Origin: Phalacrocorax aristotelis | Lineage: Eukaryota > Chordata > Aves > Suliformes > Phalacrocoracidae | Reading direction: 5' to 3' | DNA: 64,000 nucleotides | Assembly (NCBI RefSeq): GCF_949628215.1 | Contig: NC_134283.1 | Coordinates: 5,573,610 to 5,637,609 of the forward strand | Part shown: in pieces, positions 26,722 through 64,000 of the stretch | How the letters are laid out: every line of letters begins with the position of its first letter | How positions within the stretch are numbered: position 1 is the stretch's first letter | Position numbers and translations under genes: made by a program | The notes under the pieces: generated by a model | Database searches by the model: none | Seen by the model: the letters and a program-made list of their open reading frames with translations, nothing else | Told to the model about the DNA's origin: nothing

Positions 26722-29700
26722 AGGCCCCAGGGCTGCTGCAATGGCTGTGTGCCCAAGCTCAGGCGGGTTTCCTTGGCAGCCGCAAGCTCGGGGCGCTCAC
26801 CATACCTAAGTGAAGATTTTGTTGCCATGGAAACATTGATGTCATCAGCTCTGCGGCGGAGAACAGCATTAACCTCAAGTGCAACTTTTTTCTTCCCCCC
26901 CCCCGCCAAGTTTGGGGTTTTCTTTCTTTATTTTTTTTCTCTCAGGAGGTGACCCCGCCGCCAGGGCCTGCAGCAGCATCCATGGATGTCTGCCAGGCCC
27001 GAACCCCTCCTCGCGTCATTCGCGGGTGGTGGGGAGCCCCGTCACTGCTAGTGGTGGGATGGAGCTCTATTTCAGAAACCAAGCCGTCAGGAACATGTTC
27101 TACCCCGCACACACTGACCCATTTCCCCTGTCCTTGTAAGCTGACAGTATTTCCAATGAAGATGGTTTGGAAGCTCTTGAAACATGAAGGAGGTGACCAG
27201 AGTAGAGGCTTCGCACCCGAGCAGATGCCTCACGCAGGCAGACCTGCCTCGGATGGCGCTTGTGGCTCTCGACATGCAGAAACACAACGCTGTCATATCG
27301 CGTTACGGCAGAGCTGCCGCCGCTCGCTTTCCTGTCAGGAGTCACACAAAACCCACCGAGGCAGAAATCCCACGTCTCCACGAGGGGCGTAATGCCCAAC
27401 CTGGGCATCCGATGGCCACGCGCGGCTCCGGCTGCGCGGTGGAGGCCGAGCTCTGCCCTTGGCACTCGGGTGAGCTCCCCGCACGCACCAGCACGGTGTC
27501 CCCCCAGCACTAAAACAAAAATCCCTCTTCAAAAAACACCAGGCATGTTTTCTGAAGAAAAGGTTTGCAAGGGAGTGGGACCTGGCTTCTTCACCAGGCT
27601 CGAGCAAGAAGGCTCAGACCTCTGCCACCCCAGATCTGGGGATGGACACAATCCCGGCTGACAAATCCTCAATTGCCTCTGGGGCCTCTTTTACCTTCCA
27701 CATATCAGGGCTACTGCCGCTACCGCTGGACCGCTCGCAGAAGTCTGGGTCAGCCAAAAATATTCTACATGCTACCCAGTTCGCTGCCCTGTGAAAACAA
27801 GCGTTTCACCTAATGGGCAGGGCGGGAGCAATGTCACAGCCCAGCTTGGCTTTCCCAGCTGCCCCTCTCATACACAGCCCTTCTCCCCGAGTCATGGGGA
27901 ATTTTTGTTTTAGCTGTGGCTGGGATTCTTATAAAGATTTGATCTTTTTTGTTTGTTTGTTACACTGGACAAATCCTGCTTCCACACTAGCTTGTTGTCA
28001 TCCAGGCAGAGCGGGATCTGCTCTTTCCTTACCAGGAAGGAGATCTGGATGGGCCTCATCCCGCCGGTTCCAAGGACGCAGGCATGGGGATGCTCACCCA
28101 GCCCCGCTGCCGCTCATCCCATCTCTCAGGACTGGAGAAAGCACCACGTGGAAGGGAGCTGGCTGGTAAAACAGGATCTGAGAACGACATAAAATGCTAG
28201 TTTTTCAATAGACTGGTTTTACAATATTTTTTCTCTTTATAAATAACAACAATCAACCCAAACCTGCATCTTTCTAACACTGCGATGTTTAAACAGAAAT
28301 CCAAAGCATTCCTGATAGATGTGTTTCTGCACCCTTCAGGGTTCACAACCCTGCCTCTTAGCACAGCAATAAATAACAAAACCTAGCTCCAAGATCTCAA
28401 AGCACCTGGCAAATGAGTCAGTAACATTAGTTATCCTTAATGTCATCATAATTGGTAAAATATGGAAAGAAAAGTAACCCTAAGCCAAGGCTTCTGTATT
28501 TTAAATACAATGAGGTATACTGCATACCAAAGACACTAGCAACACTTTGATGTGAGTGAGGGAGTCAGCAGGTTTCTGACCTCATATTCAAAGCAAACTT
28601 TTTAAAGAACCTCATGTAACTTAATACAAAGGCACTGATTTTATAGTAAAGGCATATGTAAGAATGGGAGATTCCAGGTGGGAGACACTCTGCTCAGATT
28701 TAAAAGTATCTCAGCTGCTGTGAGCAATTCAACTTCAAATGTATGCTGCGTTAAAATTAGAGGATTAATGTTGGATATTATATCCTGACTAGAAGAAAAT
28801 TTGAGAAGAAACTGGTTACTATATCAACTGCCAGACCTGTGAAGCAAACTGGTTAATTTAGGTGTTGAGACCAATTTAATGCTAGCAGGGAACTGAACAT
28901 GAGCTGCGAGCTATAGTCTGTTATACAGACCTTTGCTTTGATCTTTGCAGAGGTTGGTAGGAAAAAGGACACACATTTACATCGGCAGCGCTGTATTGAC
29001 AAGGTTCTTGCATGACCATTGGGGTCACGGTGAGATTTTTGTACCTATATATATTTGAAATCTTGCAGGGTCTATTTTAAAAATGCAAATATGTTACAGG
29101 ACTTGTTCTATATGGTTGGTGAAGAGCATGGACATGAGATTGCCTAAAAAGTAATGATAAAAAAAGCAGGTACCAGGCTAACAGGAAAAATACCGGCACG
29201 TTTAATATTACTGGCAAAAAGGATATTCCAAGCTCTGTTTTTAATAAAAATGGCTTATCTCAAATATTTACTTAAGATTTCTTTGGTCAACAGAAAAGAA
29301 AATGGAAAAAACTGGACGATAACAGCCACTTGAAACAAATATTTTGATGCGTGTACTCTATTTAGTTGGAAAAGATAATTAAAAATTCAGGACACAGCAA
29401 TACAGTTGACTGATGTGTTCTAATAGGTACAGCTGGTTGGCTTTACAGAGGCTGGGAGAGGTCAGCATTGCCTTTAGCGTGAGAATGATGCGAGCACTAA
29501 AGTCTTACTGCTTATAGATGTGTAGAAAGTTTCAAGGAGCTCTTTTCCAGATTAGAAATCCTTGTACATATGAGACAGGAGGTTACTCCTGCTCCCAGCC
29601 ATCACAGGAGTGGAAATCCCAAAGATGGAACAGCCCCAGCTCCTGCTGTTGTCCAGAATACATCGATCTCCGGCAGTTGGCATCCACGCTTTCTTTTTGA

Positions 29701-30650
29701 GCCCATCGTTACTATTTCTTACCTTCACTGCATTCAGGGATTGCTGGTCCAGACTCCAGGCCCTACACCTATCTACCAACAAGGTCTTTCCACTCACTCA
29801 CACCTTCCCGCTGTATTTCCAAGAGGACTTCACCTGCTCAGTTCTGAGGCTCAGAGATGGATCCTCTCCCCTGCTTGGCAGGGGTGGTCCTGACGCAGGC
29901 ACACGGCCTGCTCAGCGCCCATTGACGGCTCTGGGGACACGCCGCCGGCTCTCGGGAGATCAGGACACCCACAGACCTCAAGTGGGCACTGAGCAACCTG
30001 CAGATCTGCCCTGAGAACAGCCCAGCCGCTCCACACCCACCCTGGTGCCTCCATCTCACCCAGGAGGTCCCACAACCAGCGTTAGGCAGATAGCCTCAGG
30101 TCCTCCGGGCCGGAACTTGTAGATAACCCAGGCTCCACCTTGTGTGAAAGGACCATATGAATGACATACTGAGCTCTTACCTGGTAAAAATGGGACCAGA
30201 CGACTCTTCAGACCAGCAGCTGTTTCAGCACTCCCCCCCAAGCAAATCCACACTTAATTGTCGGGATTTTAGGCATATATTTTTCTTTCTGAGCAACAAA
30301 CAGACTGTACCCACCCAGCTGGGAAAATGGAGGCAACTGGTACTTTGTGAGATTCATCTCTGCATTTGGTCTTCCGAAACTCAAAACATAGCTGTGAGCA
30401 GTGGAAGAAGCAATAGGAAGGTAGGACAACTGCAGGGTTTTAACGAGGACGTGAGAAAATTGCCCCTGAAACAAGGTAATGCTGCAGCTTTGTGCTCTTT
30501 GGACTTGCATCAAAGCTATCGCGCTAGTTCGGGTTGAAAGCCAAAAGCTGTAGGTTAGACAAACCCCTGGTATTCACAATCCCTGGGAAGACAGGCTGCA
30601 GTAACCTCCCAGATAAAACTGGGCAGCTTTTTAGTGGCTTGTATTATCAG

Positions 30651-30676
30651 CAAGCTGAAAGGCAGGCTGAAAGGCA
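30651..30676. repeat. Short tandem duplication of about 12 bp
   Basis: Two adjacent copies of GCTGAAAGGCAG/GCTGAAAGGCAT, preceded by a CAA. It sits just upstream of a small CpG cluster at 30690-30770. Confidence 0.75.
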
Positions 30677-32094
30677 TCATTATCCAGGTGAAACCGCCGG
30701 CGCCCTCTACAAGCCCCGTAGTAGAGAAAACTCAGAAAAACCTTTCCGCGCGCAAGCCGAGATACAGCATCTCTTTTTACGCCCCATCTAATACTCCCTT
30801 TTTGTAACCAAGAATCCCCGGCCTGACAAAATCCTTAGAACTTTCTAACAATGTCACTCGGTAATTGCCGGGGGCTGGAGGCCAAAGGCACCTGCCCTGG
30901 CCCAGAGACGACTCCTGCAAGGTGAGGCCGACCACAAGTACCATTTTATTTAACAACACATTGATCATCTTCGAGCTCATTCCGGTTTTGGTTAGCCTGC
31001 TGACATCGCAGGGACAAATATTTGCTGGTTCGGGAGGGGAACGAAGCACAAAGGAGCGGTTTGTTGGAGGCGGTGGCAGAAGGCAGGACCGGGGCAGGTG
31101 CTGAAGGGGGATCTCACACACGCCCTTTCCCTGCTCGCTCCAAGTCGCCCGCGTGGCATCACAGCAAGACCAGTGCACCGTGGATATTCAAGCTTCTTCC
31201 TCTGCTGAGCCAGCTGAGGTTGCAGGACCCAACCGCTGCCGCCGATTCCCCGGAGGGCAGAGCCTGGGGAGCAGCAGGAGAGAGGGTCACTGCCCACAGG
31301 AGGAAGAGAAGCTGTTTCCAATGTGTGCCTGCGCTTCGTCAAGGCCTAAAGCTCTCCTTCCTTAGGCAATTTCTCAGTCCCTTGTGCAACATCACGGGAG
31401 TATTTCTGGCTATTCAGGGTCCAGAAAGGCTTTGCGAAGTCCCTGCTGTTGCCAGGGGAGGAGAGCCCATACGCAGCAGTGACCGCTCAAGGGGAAAAGA
31501 CTCAAAAAGCCTGACAGCCTCAGCTGCAGCTGTCTTGTTTCAGTGGGGAAAAAAATAAAGGCATGGCTTATTCTCCTTATTCAAGGGCCAGCCTGTGAGC
31601 AGTCCTTACCTTGGCTGGAAACACAGAACGAATGCTTTGTTTCTCCATGTCCTGAAGTCTGTTTTGTGGAATAGGACGGAAATACAGACAAACATGAAAG
31701 TACGGAGGCCAGGTAACATAGGTGACGAAGGTGGTTCTCATAACATCTGCAGGAATTGGTTTCAAGTGGGGCCCATTTGTTTAAAAGCTAAACAAGTTTA
31801 GTAATTGGACAACCGACGCGGAGTTGTCAGGCTCCAGCTGGATTTTCTGCTGGTGTCCATCCCACAAACCAGCATGCTTTATCAAGGACAGCGAGCAGAA
31901 TGCGGATCCCTCCATTTGGATGTTGCCCTGAAATATACAGAAGCCCCTCTCGAGTCTGGAAACACCCCAGCGTTTCCAGCACTGCGTACTTCAGGCAACC
32001 AGTGCAAAAAAACCCCACCAGTGCAACTCTTTTGATGGCCAGTGCAAGAACTCCTTGAGCCTGTGATGAAGGATTAGGAATGGTGAAGAGATAA

Positions 32095-32345
32095 ATGGTC
32101 TCGGGGAGGGATGCAAGCGCCGGGCGCGCAGAGTCAGCTGTCCTCCTCCTCCTCCTCCTCCTCCTCCCTTCCGGTGCCTCGAGACTCGGCAGCTGGTGGA
32201 AAACACCCGCGAGGGCTGCCCGCTGGTCCCCCCGCTTTGCAACGGGAGGGAAGGGGCAGCGCCGAGGCACCGGTGCGCGGCGCGGAGCAGCGGCACAGGG
32301 CGAGCTGTGAGCGCGCAGCTCTTTGAGACACCGTCCTTGGTAAGC
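32095..32345. promoter_or_regulatory. CpG island immediately beyond the CMIP 3' end
   Basis: About 250 bases of GC-rich sequence with roughly thirty CpGs by eye, unlike the CpG-poor flanks. It holds (TCC)9 at 32141-32167, an ETS-type ACCGGAAG on the minus strand at 32175-32168, and an AGATAA GATA-type motif at its edge (32089-32094). It starts about 100 bases past the inferred CMIP poly(A) site. It may be the promoter of a downstream gene or of a noncoding transcript. No TATA box or coding exon was found with it. Confidence 0.6.
32141..32167. repeat. (TCC)9 microsatellite
   Basis: Nine uninterrupted TCC units inside the CpG island. On the minus strand it is (GGA)n adjoining an ETS-like CCGGAAG, giving a long purine run. 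Confidence 0.95.
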
Positions 32346-32416
32346 CGTCGTCCTCCCGCTCCGGCGTCTCTGCACCTCCCACAGCATCCCTGCGTCATCA
32401 GGCCAACGAAAGCTTC

Positions 32417-32469
32417 CTTCAAAGAAAACACAAAGCACGCAGCTAAAAGATACTCACTTACAGTTTATT
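32417..32469 (-). terminator. CMIP poly(A) signal and downstream GU/U-rich element
   Basis: On the minus strand AATAAA lies at 32469-32464. About 25 to 50 bases further is a GU/U-rich stretch (GCGTGCTTTGTGTTTTCTTTG, split over 32438-32418), the usual downstream element. Cleavage would fall near 32440-32450. No other AATAAA on this strand was noticed until about 30.94 kb, and the CpG island begins shortly after. Confidence 0.72.
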
Positions 32470-33190
32470 TTTGCCTGAAATTATTTCACATCTCTTTGTA
32501 CACAGCTACAGAACAGTAGTAGTAAACCATTGGTAAAAGCAACAGTGCTAAGGAAAATGTTGGCATAATTTTTATTTTATTCTTTTTTTTTTTTCCCCAT
32601 ACTGCATCCGCATACAGTTTGGGATTTGAAGGGGGGAAAAAAACCTGGCACACTATGCGAGTTAAGACTCAATTTCTGTTTCATTTATTAAAAAAAAAAA
32701 CCCACCAAACCCCCCAAAAAAACCAGAACATGAGATTTGGGTCGGGGTTGTCTACATAGCAAAGTTTAAAAAAACAGAACAAAACAAAACAAAACCAAAA
32801 AACAAAAGCTTGGCTTCCATTGAATAAGATTAAATATATATATATTTATATATAAAAAAATTACATTGGCTGTACGTGAAACCTTGAGGTGCTGAAGAAT
32901 AAAATAAAGGTGTTAAACAGAAGAAAAACTTCTTTTTGTTTTTTTTTTTTTGTTTGATTTTTTTAAATAAGCAGCTTTGTACAATGAAGGCTCATTATGA
33001 AAAAAAAAAAGTCAACAGCATAGTTATAAAAGAAACCACAATTTTTAAAAAATCATCTTCTAAGCAATTGTGGAATTTGAAAAATGTAGCAGTCACATTT
33101 ACAGACAGGTCGGAGCTATCGCATCAGCAACAACGCTATTTTTTCAGTCTCCCCAGAGGAACATGCAGAACAATGTGTGCACAGAACAGG

Positions 33191-33244
33191 TAGGGGGAGG
33201 GAGGGGAGGGCGGAGAAGAGGAGGGGGGAAAAAAAAAAAAAAAA
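33191..33244 (-). promoter_or_regulatory. C-rich/U-rich tract in CMIP 3' UTR; G-quadruplex motif on opposite strand
   Basis: The plus strand has four G runs of three or more with single-base loops at 33193-33210, then purine-rich sequence ending in about 15 adenines. In the CMIP transcript this is a U tract followed by a C/U-rich tract, the kind bound by poly(C)-binding or PTB-type proteins. The quadruplex potential is on the non-mRNA DNA strand. Confidence 0.5.
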
Positions 33245-33800
33245 CCAGAAAAAGCTAATGCACAAAATGGAGGGAGAGCTTTTTTTTCTCTTTTTGAAAT
33301 ATTGGACGTAAACAGAAAACAACCGAGGCAACTTGTATAAACTACAGAGGTTTGCAAATACCCCATTGGCAAAATAAACAACATCTTTTCCCCATCTCCC
33401 ATGTTTAACCTGACACGGTTCGAAAGACTAAAGAAAGTTTTCAGACTTTGGAAGGAAATGTGACTTTTATTAATCCCTGCACCCCCTCCCCCACAACCAC
33501 ACCCCCTCGATAGGTCTTTTCCTTCCTATTTGATAACGTTTGAGGCATTTTGAAATCAAAAAGACAACGCGATGGATGTTGTGACAGAGAGGGAGTATAA
33601 TACACTATGCATTACTAAAAGGCAATTCTTCAAGGAGGACGTTTCCTCTTAAAAAAAAAATAACAACAAGACAGCCAACTAGTTTATACAGTACTATACG
33701 CAAAAAAAGGGTAAAAGAATTAACAATTCATAAATAAAACACAGGTCCCAGACCTGTTATTTGTGAACCATTTTCTTAAATAGATGCATTCTGTAAATCT

Positions 33801-33808
33801 TATGTACA
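33801..33808 (-). promoter_or_regulatory. Candidate Pumilio-binding element in CMIP 3' UTR
   Basis: The minus strand reads TGTACATA, an exact match to the Pumilio recognition consensus UGUANAUA, inside the CMIP 3' UTR. Eight-base matches occur by chance, so this is a candidate only. Confidence 0.4.
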
Positions 33809-34362
33809 ACAAAATTACTTTGCATAAACAACTGCAAGGACATGGGGGAGGTGGAAATCATATTGGTTTTGGTTTTCTTCTCTTGAGATTTTCGTAAGTG
33901 TGATTTTCTGGAGCAAAACTGATGAAAGAGGAGTTCTGACTGGACGGGTGCCAGCCAAGGAAACCCAGGTAAATAATGACAAATGAATATACTTTTTTTT
34001 TCTCCACACGGCATAAAACACAAAGGTAAATAAAATCCACAAAGGTGTTTTTTTTCCTCTTTATAATCTTCTTGCTGCTACAAAGTCTTTTTTTTTTTTT
34101 TTCCTTTTCAATTTAAATTACGTTGATTCCAAAATCACAAATCTGAAAGAATCCGGCCGGGTCCAGGCTTGCCCCGTCCCCCCCGACACACACAACGCCA
34201 CTCCTCTACCCCACAATCACGACTCCTACCACCAAGTCCCAGGACTCGCTGCTCTACAGGTATTAGCCAAAAGTTATGTTCCGGTTTGTTTTTCTCTGTT
34301 TGTTTTAAAAATCTTTTCCTTCTGATGAGAAGCAAAAGAGAAGAGTCGGAGGCAGGGAGAGT

Positions 34363-64000
<29,638 letters not shown>

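Larger units (their letters stand above)
22001..32094. other. Intergenic with GC-rich and CpG-containing bands, no gene recognised
   Basis: GC-rich bands lie at about 22.05-22.55, 25.18-25.35, 26.5-27.6, 29.85-30.1 and 30.69-31.3 kb, with CpG clusters at 25240-25290, 27000-27060, 27295-27445 and 30690-30770. Frames up to 183 codons occur here but are compositional: they overlap on both strands and carry no recognisable domain. An AT-rich, frame-poor segment at 28.2-29.5 kb separates the bands. Regulatory elements or a noncoding transcript are possible but not shown. Confidence 0.6.
32445..34362 (-). other. CMIP: CMIP 3' untranslated region, about 1.9 kb
   Basis: It runs from the stop codon to the last good poly(A) signal and has no convincing reading frame. 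It is rich in homopolymer runs: A/T tracts near 34087-34102, 32942-32951 and 32690-32700, and a long purine/pyrimidine block at 33191-33244. Alternative AATAAA hexamers on the minus strand lie at 32571-32581 (two overlapping), 32684-32689 and near 33466, so shorter 3' ends are possible. The exact cleavage base is inferred. Confidence 0.8.

Noticed and set aside
26258..26809. 183-codon plus-strand open frame
   Set aside because: Compositional: GC-rich DNA with a (GAG)n repeat producing a Glu run, overlapping long frames in other phases, and no recognisable family.
31022..31558. 178-codon plus-strand open frame
   Set aside because: Located in a GC-rich band with long overlapping frames on the other strand; no motif or splice-supported continuation.
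31827..32438. 203-codon minus-strand open frame, the longest in the window
   Set aside because: It spans the CpG island and the (TCC)9 repeat, where GC richness removes stops, and it overlaps several equally open frames on both strands. The peptide is Arg/Pro/Ala-rich with a poly-Arg run from the repeat and has no recognisable domain.
33417..33430. GGTTCGAAA, resembling a tRNA T-loop
   Set aside because: No acceptor or anticodon stem can be placed around it. No tRNA was found anywhere in the window.

Overview
The window is vertebrate nuclear DNA, most likely from a bird. It has widely spaced short exons with GT-AG introns, few interspersed repeats, a 5'-truncated CR1 LINE with the avian-type 3' end, several weathered MIR-like SINEs, and no prokaryotic gene organisation. 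Species cannot be fixed from the sequence alone.

The right half (about 32.4 to 64.0 kb) holds the 3' part of one protein-coding gene on the minus strand, CMIP (c-Maf-inducing protein). I reconstructed fifteen exon pieces. Every internal boundary has a GT donor and AG acceptor on the minus strand, the phases join without a break, and the product reads through about 500 residues to the stop at 34363-34365. These correspond to residues 274-773 of the roughly 773-residue vertebrate protein, numbered from my memory of the human protein. The N-terminal half, including the PH domain, lies beyond the right edge. The last exon continues into a roughly 1.9 kb 3' UTR ending at a well-formed poly(A) signal near 32.46 kb.

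Just past the CMIP poly(A) site is a compact CpG-rich block (32.1-32.35 kb) with a (TCC)9 repeat and an ETS-type motif. It could be a promoter for the next gene or for a noncoding or antisense transcript. In human, PLCG2 follows CMIP in the same orientation, but I found no PLCG2 coding exon here.

The left half (1 to about 32 kb) reads as intergenic. 1-11.2 kb is AT-rich with adenine runs. 11.2-12.4 kb is a decayed CR1 LINE. 12.4-22 kb is unremarkable apart from short inverted repeats. 22-32 kb is more GC-rich, with several CpG clusters and long but unconvincing reading frames.

I did not find a clearly new biological system. The most useful leads are two frame-preserving very short CMIP exons (27 and 48 nt), one with an unusual C-rich tract upstream; the CpG island beyond the CMIP 3' end; a possible stop-containing cryptic exon in a CMIP intron; and candidate RNA-level elements in the CMIP 3' UTR.
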